Assembly: GCA_023443765.1 (NCBI GenBank)
Contig: JAEZTA010000045.1
Coordinates: 1 to 28,651, forward strand
DNA length: 28,651 nt
Origin: Bacteroidota bacterium
Lineage (GTDB): Bacteria; Bacteroidota; Bacteroidia; Bacteroidales; Rikenellaceae
Direction of reading: 5' to 3'
Shown: positions 6,032-14,916 of the stretch, in pieces
Layout: every line of letters begins with the position of its first letter
Position numbering within the stretch: the stretch's first letter is position 1
Program-made: the position numbers and the translations under genes
The notes under the pieces: generated by a model
Told to the model about the DNA's origin: nothing
Seen by the model: the letters and a program-made list of their open reading frames with translations, nothing else
Databases searched by the model: none

Positions 6032-8578
6032 TTAGAATATCAATACGATGCGGTAAACGATCCATGCCACGAACCACGCCAACGCGGTGTTGTAAATAAC
6101 CGATGCCGTGGCCCATTTCCACCCGGCCTCCGCACCGATGGCGACCACCGTGGCGATACAGGGCACGTAAAGCAGGATGAACACGAGGAATGCCAATGCC
6201 GATGCGGTCGTGAAGTCGCCGCTGGCGAGCAGTCGCTGCGAAAGCGAAGCAATCTCCTCATCCTCGGTCGGTTCGGGCATAGCAGCCTTTTCTCCCGCAA
6301 CGATGATCTCCGTGGGGCCGTCTGCACCGCCGATGATGATTTCGGTCGCTTCCGGAGCAGCCTCCGGCATAGCGCCTTCGGAGTAGAGCACGCCGAGCGT
6401 CGAAACCACGATCTCTTTGGCCGGGAGGCCTGACAACAATGCCACGCTGGCTTTCCAGTTGAATCCCAGCGGACTGAATATCGGTTCACAACCTTTGCCC
6501 AGCCGTCCGAGGTACGAATTTTCGTAATGCGCTTCCGTTCCGGCAGTTTCCTCCGTACGGGGATAATAGCTCAGGAACCAGACGACCACCGAGGCGATCA
6601 GGATCATACCGCCCATCTTTTTGAGGTATTGCGCACACTTGTCCCACATGTGGCTGAGCGTGGTTTTCCAGGTCGGCAGGCGGTAGGGCGGCAACTCCAT
6701 CACAAACGGCGTCTCATCCACCGGGAAGAGGAACCGCCGCATCAGCCGCGCCGTGATGACGGCCAGCACGACGCCCAGTATATACAGCCCCAGCATCACC
6801 ATCCCGGCATTGGCAGCGAAGAACGTGCCTGCCAGCAGGAGGTAAATAGGTATTCGCGCACTGCATGACATAAACGGCGTAATAAGTATGGTTATCAGGC
6901 GACTGCTGCGGCTCTCGATGGTCCGGCTAGCCATGATCGCAGGTACGTTGCAGCCAAAGCCCATGATCAGCGGGATGAACGATTTTCCGTGCACCCCGAT
7001 GCGGTGCATCACACGGTCCATGATGAATGCCGCGCGGGCCAGATACCCCGAATCCTCCATGAACGAGATAAACAGGTAGAGGATCATAATGTTCGGCAAG
7101 AAGACGATCACGGCTCCCACGCCACCGATGATGCCATCGACCAGCAGGTCGCGCAGCGGTCCTGCGGGCAGCATCGCATCTACCGCCGATCCGATCCAGC
7201 CCACCAGCGCGTCGATCCACTCCTGCGGGTAGGCCCCGAGGCTGAACGTACACCAGAACATGAGCCACATCAGCGCAAAGAAGATCGGGAAACCCCACAG
7301 TTTGTGCGTGACGAAGGTGTCGATCATGGCCGTCGTCGTGACCTCTTCGCGCCGTCCGGGGATGAAAGTCTCCTTCAGGGCGCCCTGGATAAAGCCGTAT
7401 TTCTGGTTGGCGAACGCCGTTTCGACATCCTCGCCCAGCGCTTCGGTGATGCGTTTGGCCTCGCGGTCGCGGATTTCAGCCCACACGGGGTAACGTTCGC
7501 AATCGCGGAGGCTCTCTTCGGCCTGCTTGTCGCCTTCGAGCATCTTCATCGCGTAGTAGCGGGGCGGGAAGGCCTTCGGCAGTTCGTCGCGGAAAGCGCC
7601 CATGTCGCTGTTGAGCTTCCGCAGGCTTTCGTCGATCACGGGGCCCATGTTGATATGGATGTGACGCACACGCTCGTCGCGATTCTCGTAAACATCGATC
7701 ACCGTATCCAGCAACGCCTCGATGCCGCGGTTGTTACGCGCCTCGACGGGAACCATCGGCACCCCCAGCATGCGGCCCAGGTTGTCGTAGTCGAGCTTCG
7801 CCCCGCTGGCCTGCAACTCATCGAACATATTGAGCGCTACGACCATGCGCGGGTTTATATCAATTAATTCGGTAGTTAAATAGAGGTTACGCTCTAAGTT
7901 TGAAGCTACTACCGAGTTGATCACCACGTCAGGGGTCTTCGTGGCGAGGTGGTGGCGCACGTAACGCTCCTCGGGCGTGTAGGCCGAGAGGGCATAAGTT
8001 CCGGGCAGGTCGGTGACTTCGAACCGGTAGCCGCGATAGATGCGGTTGCCGATCTTGGCCCCGACGGTCACGCCGCTGTAATTGCCCACATGCTCGTGGC
8101 CGCCCGATATGGCGTTGAAAAGCGAGGTTTTGCCGCTGTTGGGATTGCCGACCAGCGCGACGTAAATGGTGCGCGTATGGCGTGCCACGACCTCGTCAAT
8201 ACTCGAACAGCAGGCCTCGTCAGGTTCCGTTGCACCGAATTCGGCTGCCGGAGCGTCCGGAAGCGCTGTTTCGGCAGCAGGGCATTCGCACTCTCCGGGT
8301 CGCCCGTGGTGATGATGGTGGCGTTCGCGGCGGGCCAGGTATTCCCCGGCTTCGCTGTCGGTGAGCACCACGACCATATCGGCCTCGCTGCGCCGCAGCG
8401 AGATGTCGTAACCCATGATTTTATATTCGATCGGATCCTTCAGCGGGGCGTTCAGGATCACTTCAACCCGCTGTCCGCGGACAAAGCCCATCTCCATGAT
8501 GCGGCGGCGGAAGCCTCCGTGCCCCATCACCTTGACGATCGTCGCCGACTCGCCGGTCTTAAGTTCGGATAGACGCAT
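6032..8578 (-). CDS. feoB: FeoA-FeoB fusion, ferrous iron transporter
   Basis: An 848-residue protein for GTP-dependent Fe2+ uptake across the inner membrane. Residues 1-75 are a FeoA (SH3-like) domain. Residues 76-135 are a linker with HHHHH (87-91) and cysteines at 97, 99, 123 and 124. The G domain shows G1 GNPNSGKT (144-151), G2 T171, G3 DLPG (190-193) and G4 NMFD (250-253). The channel part has GFGCNVPAIMA (540-550) and SCSARIP (571-577) with the two conserved membrane cysteines. Between KEIVVSTLGVLYS and the last helices lies an acidic insertion (734-780) with IIIGGADGPTEII, discussed as a finding. FeoA-FeoB fusion is usual in Bacteroidales. Its promoter is at 8599-8630. Confidence 0.97.
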   Translation of the reverse strand: MRLSELKTGESATIVKVMGHGGFRRRIMEMGFVRGQRVEVILNAPLKDPIEYKIMGYDISLRRSEADMVVVLTDSEAGEYLARRERHHHHHGRPGECECPAAETALPDAPAAEFGATEPDEACCSSIDEVVARHTRTIYVALVGNPNSGKTSLFNAISGGHEHVGNYSGVTVGAKIGNRIYRGYRFEVTDLPGTYALSAYTPEERYVRHHLATKTPDVVINSVVASNLERNLYLTTELIDINPRMVVALNMFDELQASGAKLDYDNLGRMLGVPMVPVEARNNRGIEALLDTVIDVYENRDERVRHIHINMGPVIDESLRKLNSDMGAFRDELPKAFPPRYYAMKMLEGDKQAEESLRDCERYPVWAEIRDREAKRITEALGEDVETAFANQKYGFIQGALKETFIPGRREEVTTTAMIDTFVTHKLWGFPIFFALMWLMFWCTFSLGAYPQEWIDALVGWIGSAVDAMLPAGPLRDLLVDGIIGGVGAVIVFLPNIMILYLFISFMEDSGYLARAAFIMDRVMHRIGVHGKSFIPLIMGFGCNVPAIMASRTIESRSSRLITILITPFMSCSARIPIYLLLAGTFFAANAGMVMLGLYILGVVLAVITARLMRRFLFPVDETPFVMELPPYRLPTWKTTLSHMWDKCAQYLKKMGGMILIASVVVWFLSYYPRTEETAGTEAHYENSYLGRLGKGCEPIFSPLGFNWKASVALLSGLPAKEIVVSTLGVLYSEGAMPEAAPEATEIIIGGADGPTEIIVAGEKAAMPEPTEDEEIASLSQRLLASGDFTTASALAFLVFILLYVPCIATVVAIGAEAGWKWATASVIYNTALAWFVAWIVYRIVLIF

Positions 8579-8598
8579 TTTTTTTTCTGTTTTGCGTC

Positions 8599-8630
8599 CA
8601 AAGGTACGACTTTACGGCGATATGTGCAAT
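8599..8630 (-). promoter_or_regulatory. Promoter of feoAB (-33 and -7 boxes)
   Basis: On the minus strand ATTG (8627-8630) is followed after exactly 20 bases by TACCTTTG (8599-8606), fitting the Bacteroidota TTTG-N19-21-TAnnTTTG pattern. The start codon is 20 bases on, behind an A-rich stretch that serves in place of a Shine-Dalgarno site. No Fur box is obvious. Confidence 0.7.
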
Positions 8631-8654
8631 CCCTACTTATAGGTATCACGGCGT

Positions 8655-8807
8655 GTGCCGCGTGAGTTCTACCGCTTTTTGTTCGGCAAAAATCGGCGCA
8701 AAAACCGCCCCACCGATGGCGGCGGGGAGTTGTCCGCATTCTCGTTCGGAGCGGGAAAAGAGCGGCTGAAGGCCCGTGCGCCCGGAGCGGGAGGCTGTAA
8801 AGCTTGA
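8655..8807 (+). CDS. Candidate small ORF, 50 residues, GTG start
   Basis: Not recognised. The frame opens at a GTG (8655) after an in-frame stop and ends at TGA (8805-8807). The product is basic and starts VPREFYRFLFGKNRRKNRP, then a Gly-rich middle (GGGELSAFSFGAG) and KERLKARAPGAGGCKA. Third codon positions are GC-rich like those of real genes here. Against it: no ATG, no recognisable promoter on this strand, and it starts in the back of the feoAB promoter. It may be a small gene, a decayed remnant or chance. Confidence 0.25.
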   Translation: MPREFYRFLFGKNRRKNRPTDGGGELSAFSFGAGKERLKARAPGAGGCKA

Positions 8808-8874
8808 TCTTACTGCACCCGCTCAGTACGGGCCGGAAGACGATCCCGTGGAGAACGACATGCGGATGATTTTG

Positions 8875-8896
8875 GTGCTTTTGACATCAAAAGTAC
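8875..8896. terminator. Hairpin downstream of the efflux operon
   Basis: GTGCTTTTG (8875-8883) faces CAAAAGTAC (8888-8896) across the four-base loop ACAT, with one G-T pair. It lies 58 bases past the stop codon of the outer membrane factor. There is no long T-run, so termination is likely but unproven. Confidence 0.4.
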
Positions 8897-8953
8897 ATAA
8901 AAGTCCCGCGGTGGAAGACGCCGTTTCACTTCTTTCAGTAGCAAACGGCCATG

Positions 8954-10312
8954 TTACCATCCGCCTCCCAGCGCTTTGCAGAGCGTGACGTAGTTGATAT
9001 ACTGCTGCGCCACGAGATTGACCAGCGACATTTGCGACTGGTAGAGACTGCGCTCGGCATCGATCACATCGAGGTAATCGGACAACCCGCTGCGATAGAG
9101 TGCGCGGGTCATCGTGGCGATGCGGTCGTTCGAGAGCACCAATTCGCCCGTGCGTTCGGTCTGGTCGCTGTAGGTCGTGATGGCCACCAATGCTTTTTCC
9201 ACGTCGGCAAAGGCTGTCAGCACGGTCTGCTCGTAGCTTTTGGCCGACTGCGTGTAGGCCGCCATTGCGGCCCGCTCGGCGTTGCGCAGTTTCCCGAATC
9301 CGAATATCGGTTCGACGATGGACCCCAAAGCCTCCCACGCCCATGGGTTTGCTGAAGTTAAACCTTTGATCGAGCTGGAAGCCACTCCTCCTTTGGCTGT
9401 CAGCGAAATAGAAGGGAAGCGGGCGCTCCGGGCCTGCCCGGCCTGCGCCGCAGCCTGCAACATGTCGAAATGCGCTTCGCGGATGTCAGGACGGCGTTTC
9501 AGCAGCTCCGAAGGCAGCCCTACGGGAATCTCCGCAGGGCGGTAGTCGGTCAGCAGGTGCAGTCCCGCGCCGGAAAGTTGCGCCCGCGAGGGCGTCTCGC
9601 CCAGCAGAATCCCCATCGAAAGCCACGTCTGTTCCACCGCCCGGCCATACTGGGGAATGTCGGCCTCGGCGGTGTAGACCAGGCTCCGGGCCTGTTCCAG
9701 CGCCACGCCGTCGGACATGCCGTAGCGGAACATCGAGTCGATCAGCGCTGCCGATTCGCGCCGCAGGCGGAGGGTTTGGCGGGCGATCGAGAGGTCGCGT
9801 TCGTACTCCAGCAGCGTGAAGTAGGTCGTGGCGACCTCGGCGGCCAGCGAGAGCCGTACCCCGGCCAAAGCCCATTCGGTAGAGGCGATCTCCGCTTTCG
9901 CGGCGCGTTTGGCGTTGCGCAGCGCCCCGAACAGCGACAACTCCCACGAGAGCGTCGGCTCGACGGCATACGACTGCACGATCTTGGTCTGGGGCGTGTA
10001 TTCGCCCTCGGCGGAGGCCCCGATGCCGATCTGCGGCAGGTATTGCGCCCGGGTCGATTTGAGATTTGCCCGCGCCTCCTCGACCCGTGCAACGGCGGCT
10101 TCCAGGTCGCGGTTGTTGACTAGAGCCCGCTCGACGAGCGCATTGAGTGTCGTGTCGCCGAACAACTCCCACCAGCGTTCGCCGATACCCGTCGTGTCGG
10201 ACGCGAATCCGGCGCCATAGATGTAATTTTCGGGGGTCGAGACCTGCGGCGGATAGAATTTCGGCGTACAGGCCGCCAGCAGCAGGGCGGCGATTATGAT
10301 TTTCGTTTTCAT
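8954..10312 (-). CDS. Outer membrane efflux lipoprotein (TolC/OprM/NodT type)
   Basis: A 452-residue outer membrane factor that makes the exit duct of the tripartite pump. The signal peptide ends in a lipobox, LLLAAC, with the acylated Cys at position 15. Two tandem OEP repeats follow: WWELFGDTTLNALVERAL and NRDLEAAVARVEEARANLKSTRAQYLPQIG open the first half, and LPSELLKRRPDIREAHFDMLQAAAQAG opens the second, the RRPDI element being highly characteristic of NodT-type factors. It is last in the operon and its ATG overlaps the pump stop codon by 4 bases. Confidence 0.95.
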   Translation of the reverse strand: MKTKIIIAALLLAACTPKFYPPQVSTPENYIYGAGFASDTTGIGERWWELFGDTTLNALVERALVNNRDLEAAVARVEEARANLKSTRAQYLPQIGIGASAEGEYTPQTKIVQSYAVEPTLSWELSLFGALRNAKRAAKAEIASTEWALAGVRLSLAAEVATTYFTLLEYERDLSIARQTLRLRRESAALIDSMFRYGMSDGVALEQARSLVYTAEADIPQYGRAVEQTWLSMGILLGETPSRAQLSGAGLHLLTDYRPAEIPVGLPSELLKRRPDIREAHFDMLQAAAQAGQARSARFPSISLTAKGGVASSSIKGLTSANPWAWEALGSIVEPIFGFGKLRNAERAAMAAYTQSAKSYEQTVLTAFADVEKALVAITTYSDQTERTGELVLSNDRIATMTRALYRSGLSDYLDVIDAERSLYQSQMSLVNLVAQQYINYVTLCKALGGGW

Positions 10313-13300
10313 TGTGCTTCCTCCTGTTTTTTGCGTTCACGTCGTTTCTCGAAACCTCCGATTTTTCCCACGAAGTAGTAAAGTGCGGGGTAGACGAAGA
10401 TGCCCAGCAGCGTGGCGAATAACATGCCGCCCACAAGGGCCACGCCCATGATGTTGCGGGCTGTAGCGTAGACGCCGCTGGCGAAGACGAGGGGCATGAC
10501 GCCCAGAATGAAGGCGAAGGCGGTCATGATGATCGGCCGCACACGGAGTTTCGCGGCCCCGATCGCCGCATCCATCAACGACGCACCCTGCTCGCGGAAG
10601 AGCCTGTCGGCATATTCCACCACCAAAATGGCGTTCTTGGCCGCCAGTCCGATCAGCATCACAAGCGAAATCTGCATGTAAATGTCGTTGACATAGAGCG
10701 CATTCATCAGGTGTACGCCACCGACGAACAGCACCGCGCCCAATACCGCTACGGGCACACTCATCAGGATGGCCAGCGGCAGTCCCCACGATTCGTAGAG
10801 GGCCGCCAGCGCGAGGAAGACGAACACGAGGGCCAGCGCATAGACCAGTCCTCCTGTCTTCGAAGCGTTGGCCTCCTGGTAGGAAGTCCCGCTCCATGCC
10901 GTGCCGATGTCGTCGGGCAGGACTTCGGAGGCTGTTGCGGTGATCTCGTGCATGACAGTCGTCGTCGAAGCCCGCGCCGCGGGGGTGACGGTGAGCGAGA
11001 TCGAACGGTAGAGGTTGAACTGCGAGACGTATTCCACACCCACGGTGTCCACAACGTCGATGAACGACGCCACGGGAACGCTCTCGCCCGACGCCGAGGT
11101 GACATAGTAGCTGTCAAGCGACCGTCGGTCGAGACGGTAATCGGGCGCAGCCTGGATGTAGGTCTGGTAGAGTTTGCCGAAGCGCGTGAAGTTGTTGATA
11201 TATGCCCCGCCCAGCAGGGTCGTCAATTCGCCGTAGAGCGTTCCGAGGTCCACGCCTGCGGCCAGCGCCTGCTGTTTGTCGATGCGCAGCCGCCGCTGGG
11301 GAACCCCGGCGTTGAACTGCGTGGTGACCGAGGCGATCGAAGGGCTTTTGCGCAGCGAATCCATCAATTTCTCAGCGTTTTCCAGCAGGTAGGCCGTACC
11401 GCGGCCTTCGAGGTCCTGCACCTCCATCGACACGCCCGAGGTGATGCCCAGGCCGGGGATCGAAGGCGGAATAAAGGCATAGCATTCGGCTCCCGGAACT
11501 GCGACATAGAGTTCCCCGGTGAGCCGTTGGGCGATCTGCATGGCCGAAAGCTTACGGTCGGAGTAGTCGACGAGTTTGACGAAGATAATGCCGCTCGATG
11601 TCGAGGCAATGCCGGCCATCATGTTGAATCCCGCGGCAAACGAGGTCGAAGCCACCTCGGGCAGTGTGCGGATCACGGCGTCGGCCTCGGCCATGGCCTG
11701 CTGGGTCACCCGGAGCGACGAGGCTTCGGGCGTCGAGACCATCACCATCACATAACCCTGGTCCTCCTCGGGCAGGAATCCCGCGGGCAGTTTGCGCCAC
11801 ACGACAAAAATCACCCCGAGGACCACAGCCACGAAAATACCCGTACGGGCGATGTGGCGCATCAGCGTCGGGGTGAACGTGGTGTAACGGTCCATCTGCT
11901 GCGCAAACCAGCGGTTGAAAGCGGCGAAGAATCCCTTTTGCGACGGTTCCCGGTGGCGCAGCAGCAGGGCGCAGAGCGCCGGGGAGAGCGTCAGGGCGTT
12001 GAATGCCGAGATTACCACCGACACGGCGATGGTGACGGAAAACTGCTGGAACAACCGTCCCGTGATACCTCCCGTGAACGACACGGGGACGAAGACGGCC
12101 AGCAGCACGACCGTCGTGGCGATGATCGGCGACGCCACATTGCGCATGGCTTCCAGTGCGGCGGCGTGCGGTTTCATGCCCCGCTCGATGTTGACCTGTG
12201 CAGCTTCGACGACGACGATGGCGTCGTCGACCACAAGTCCGATGGCCAGCACAAGGCCCAGCAGCGAGATGATGTTGATGGAGAATCCCAGCAGGGGGAA
12301 CAGCGCAAAGGCGCCGACGAGCGACACGGGGATCGCCACGAGCGGGATGACCGTGGCCCGCCAGTCCTGCAGGAAGAGGAAAATGATGAAGATGACGAGC
12401 AGCAGGGCGATGATCAGCGTACGGAAGATGTCCTTCACCCCGGCGTCGATGCTCGTGGTCGTGTCGACAATCGTAGCGGCCTCGATGCCGTCGGGAAAAC
12501 GTTCCGAAAGGCGTTCCATGGCAGCCTTGACCTTTCCGCCAACGGCCACGGCGTTGCTGCCCGGCTGCTGGTAGATGACGATCATGGCCGTCGGGTTGCT
12601 CTCGAACGAGGAACTAACGCCGTAAGTCTGGCTGCCCAGCGAGACTTCGGCAATGTCCCGCAGGCGAATCTGTTCGCCCGAAGAGGTGGTCCTGACGACG
12701 ATGTCGGCAAATTCGTCGGCAGTGGAAATCTGCGGCGGCATGGTCACCGTGTAGGTGTAGGCCACGCCGTCGGGAGCCGGTTCTGCGCCGAACTGCCCGG
12801 CAGGGTAGATGCCGCCCTGCTTTTCGATGGCGGCGGTTACCTCGTCGACTGCAATGCCGTAATATTTCAGCACATCAGGCTTGAGCCAGATGCGCATGGC
12901 ATATTCGCCGGCGCCCATGATCGAGACTTTACCCACGCCGTCGATCTTCAGCAGTTCGTTCTGAAGGTTGATGTAGGCGTAATTCGAGAGGAACTCCCCG
13001 TCGTAACGCCCGTCGCTATGGAGCGAGTAGACCATCAGGAAGCCCGTCATGGTCTTGCGCGTAGTGACGCCCTGCTTGGTGACCGTGGCAGGGAGTTCGG
13101 CCGTGGCCGAGGCGACATTGTTCTGGGTGAAGATGGCATCGAGGTCGGGGTCGGAACCGATGTCGAAGGTGACCTGCAGGACCATTGCACCGTTGTTCGA
13201 GCTGGTGGCCTGCATGTAGAGCATGTCGCTAACGCCCATCACGGCCTGTGCCACGGGCGTCGCGACAGCGTTGTTCACGGTCTCGGCATCGGCGCCGTCG

Positions 13301-13446
13301 TAGGTGGCCGAGACCTCCACAACCGGAGGCGTGATGTCGGGATATTGCTCGATCGGCAGGTTTACGATCGAGATCAGGCCAACCAGTACGATGACGATGG
13401 CCAGCGAGATGGCGAAGATTGGGCGCGATACAAAAAATTTCTCCAT
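10309..13446 (-). CDS. RND multidrug efflux pump, HAE1 (AcrB-like) family
   Basis: A full-length 1045-residue inner membrane proton antiporter. It starts with the classic MEKFFVSRPIFAISLAIVIVLVGLISI first helix. The proton relay is intact: two Asp in GLVVDDAIVVVEAAQ (TM4, near residue 410) and the Lys of AAKNAILVVEYADR (TM10, near 940). The periplasmic loops are large, and the hydrophobic-substrate HAE1 features (TPPVVEVSATYDGADAETV near the start) distinguish it from heavy-metal CusA types. It begins 4 bases after the adaptor stop codon and overlaps the outer membrane factor by 4 bases. Substrates could be drugs, bile acids or detergents; none can be singled out. Confidence 0.97.
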   Translation of the reverse strand: MEKFFVSRPIFAISLAIVIVLVGLISIVNLPIEQYPDITPPVVEVSATYDGADAETVNNAVATPVAQAVMGVSDMLYMQATSSNNGAMVLQVTFDIGSDPDLDAIFTQNNVASATAELPATVTKQGVTTRKTMTGFLMVYSLHSDGRYDGEFLSNYAYINLQNELLKIDGVGKVSIMGAGEYAMRIWLKPDVLKYYGIAVDEVTAAIEKQGGIYPAGQFGAEPAPDGVAYTYTVTMPPQISTADEFADIVVRTTSSGEQIRLRDIAEVSLGSQTYGVSSSFESNPTAMIVIYQQPGSNAVAVGGKVKAAMERLSERFPDGIEAATIVDTTTSIDAGVKDIFRTLIIALLLVIFIIFLFLQDWRATVIPLVAIPVSLVGAFALFPLLGFSINIISLLGLVLAIGLVVDDAIVVVEAAQVNIERGMKPHAAALEAMRNVASPIIATTVVLLAVFVPVSFTGGITGRLFQQFSVTIAVSVVISAFNALTLSPALCALLLRHREPSQKGFFAAFNRWFAQQMDRYTTFTPTLMRHIARTGIFVAVVLGVIFVVWRKLPAGFLPEEDQGYVMVMVSTPEASSLRVTQQAMAEADAVIRTLPEVASTSFAAGFNMMAGIASTSSGIIFVKLVDYSDRKLSAMQIAQRLTGELYVAVPGAECYAFIPPSIPGLGITSGVSMEVQDLEGRGTAYLLENAEKLMDSLRKSPSIASVTTQFNAGVPQRRLRIDKQQALAAGVDLGTLYGELTTLLGGAYINNFTRFGKLYQTYIQAAPDYRLDRRSLDSYYVTSASGESVPVASFIDVVDTVGVEYVSQFNLYRSISLTVTPAARASTTTVMHEITATASEVLPDDIGTAWSGTSYQEANASKTGGLVYALALVFVFLALAALYESWGLPLAILMSVPVAVLGAVLFVGGVHLMNALYVNDIYMQISLVMLIGLAAKNAILVVEYADRLFREQGASLMDAAIGAAKLRVRPIIMTAFAFILGVMPLVFASGVYATARNIMGVALVGGMLFATLLGIFVYPALYYFVGKIGGFEKRRERKKQEEAQ

Positions 13447-13450
13447 GGCG

Positions 13451-14560
13451 CTACCTCTTTTCGGGGATTACCTTCGCGCCGTTGCGCAGTTTCTGCTGCC
13501 CGGCGACCACGACCTGCTCGCCGCTGTCCAGTCCTTCGTCGATGCACCACAGCGCACCGTAGGTCTCGCCCGGAGTGACACGACGATATTGCGCCGTACT
13601 GTCGGCCGCCACGACCCACACCGAACTGATGTCCTGCGCCTGACTTACGGCCTGCTGGGGCACCACGATCCGGGGCCGCACAGGTCCTACATTGGCCTCC
13701 ACGCGGGCGAACTGGCCCGGCTTCAGCGTTTGGTCGGGATTGGGAAACATCACCACCAGCACGAGCGTTCCGGTGGCGGACGAAACGTCCTTGCGCGTAT
13801 AGTCGTAAAGTCCCTTGTGGGGATACTGCGAACCGTCGGCCAGCACGAGGCGGATATCCGAAAGCAGTCCTTCGTTGTCGTAGATCGAGGTTCGGTCGCC
13901 CGCATAGCGCAGGTACTGCGACATCGGGATTGCCACGTCGACCGTCAGCGTATCGATGTTCGACACGGTCGTCAGCACGCTGAACTGCGTGCCCGGGCCT
14001 ACATAATCGCCCACGTGCGCCGCCGTGTGCTCGATGATGCCGTCGATCGGCGACCGCAGTTCAGCGTAACCCACGTTGAGCCGGGCGCTCAGCAGCGACT
14101 GCTCCGCGGAGCGCACCGAAGCCTCGGCGGCCTTCCATTGGGCCGTGTACTGGTCGAGCTGCGACTGGCTGATGGCATTGATGCGGGCCAGCGGCACGGC
14201 GCGGTCGTAATTGTTGCGGGCTTCGAGGGCTTGCGCGCGGGCCGATTCGAGATTGGCCTCGGCCGCCAGCATCGAGGTCGACAACTGGTTGGGGTCGATG
14301 GTGAAGAGCAGTTGCCCGCGCCGGACGGGCATGCCGTTGCCGTACTGCTTCGACGAGAGGTAGCCGTTTACGCGCGGCTGGATCACGGCGTCGAAGTTAC
14401 TCGCGAGGTAACCGATGAAGCTCATGCGGTTGGGGACGCTATCGACCGCCGACACGGCCACTCCGACCCGCAGAGGGGGCATTACCTGCTTCGGGGAGTG
14501 CTTTCCGCAGCCCGTGAGGAGCGCGGCAAATAGGCATGTTGTAAGGAAAAATCTGTCCAT
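13451..14560 (-). CDS. RND efflux periplasmic adaptor lipoprotein (AcrA/MexA-like)
   Basis: A 369-residue membrane fusion protein linking pump to outer membrane factor. The signal peptide ends in LLTGC with the lipid-bearing Cys at 18. In order come the first half of the lipoyl domain (VIQPRVNGYLSSKQYGNGMPVRRGQLLFTID), an alpha-hairpin with coiled-coil character (about 95-165), the second lipoyl half (YAELRSPIDGIIEHTAAHVGDYV), a beta-barrel and the membrane-proximal domain (IVVPQQAVSQAQD). It is first in the operon. Upstream (14561-14640) no proper TAnnTTTG box exists on this strand, only TACGTTTT near 14595-14602, and no regulator gene is adjacent, so expression may depend on a distant activator. 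Confidence 0.95.
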   Translation of the reverse strand: MDRFFLTTCLFAALLTGCGKHSPKQVMPPLRVGVAVSAVDSVPNRMSFIGYLASNFDAVIQPRVNGYLSSKQYGNGMPVRRGQLLFTIDPNQLSTSMLAAEANLESARAQALEARNNYDRAVPLARINAISQSQLDQYTAQWKAAEASVRSAEQSLLSARLNVGYAELRSPIDGIIEHTAAHVGDYVGPGTQFSVLTTVSNIDTLTVDVAIPMSQYLRYAGDRTSIYDNEGLLSDIRLVLADGSQYPHKGLYDYTRKDVSSATGTLVLVVMFPNPDQTLKPGQFARVEANVGPVRPRIVVPQQAVSQAQDISSVWVVAADSTAQYRRVTPGETYGALWCIDEGLDSGEQVVVAGQQKLRNGAKVIPEKR

Positions 14561-14682
14561 AAGGGTATGTTTTACCCCATTGGAAAGGCAAAAAACGTAC
14601 CGTCACCCCTTTAAAATAGGCATTTTCTTGTAAAAAAGACTGTTTTTTGAGGCTCCCGATGGTGTTGTTTAGAATAATTTTA

Positions 14683-14690
14683 TATCTTTG
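14683..14690 (+). promoter_or_regulatory. Promoter -7 box (TATCTTTG) for the histone-like gene
   Basis: Exact TAnnTTTG match, 34 bases before the ATG at 14725. A TTG at 14665-14667 is only 15 bases away, so the -33 element is uncertain. Confidence 0.65.
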
Positions 14691-14724
14691 CGTTGATAAC
14701 AAACCCAATTTAATAAATAAAACT

Positions 14725-14898
14725 ATGAAAGAATTAGTAGCAAAAATCAACGCAGAGTTTGAGGTATTTGCAGCCAACGCAGCTGCTCAGGTAGAGAAAA
14801 ACAACAAGGCTGCAGGCACCCGTGCCCGCAAATCGGCCCTGGAGATCTCGAAGCTGATGAAGGAGTTCCGCAAGGTTTCCGTAGACGCTGCGAAATAA
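14725..14898 (+). CDS. Histone H1-like DNA-binding protein (Hc1 family), 57 residues
   Basis: A very small Lys/Ala-rich protein: MKELVAKINAEFEVF at the start, NNKAAGTRARKSALEI in the middle, KLMKEFRKVSVDAAK at the end. This matches the short proteins annotated as histone H1 in Bacteroidales, related to the chlamydial Hc1 N-terminal region but without its long basic tail. The family is thought to bind DNA and shape the nucleoid. The start at 14725 follows an A-rich stretch and a good promoter box; an in-frame upstream ATG at 14647 precedes the promoter and is not used. A strong terminator follows immediately, so it is a one-gene unit, likely highly expressed. Confidence 0.9.
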   Translation: MKELVAKINAEFEVFAANAAAQVEKNNKAAGTRARKSALEISKLMKEFRKVSVDAAK

Positions 14899-14916
14899 TC
14901 CGGACCCCGAATTAAT

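Larger units (their letters stand above)
8579..8953. other. Intergenic stretch between feoAB and the efflux operon
   Basis: These 375 bases hold the feoAB promoter (8599-8630), a possible 50-codon ORF on the plus strand (8655-8807), and a hairpin at 8875-8896 near the 3' end of the efflux operon. The part 8808-8870 shows nothing I can assign. Confidence 0.6.

Noticed and set aside
10711..13578. A 955-codon open frame on the plus strand opposite the RND pump
   Set aside because: The product is a low-complexity Arg/Asp/His/Gly-rich sequence with no domain, and the minus strand encodes an intact AcrB-like pump with all key residues. Long antisense frames are expected opposite GC-rich genes.
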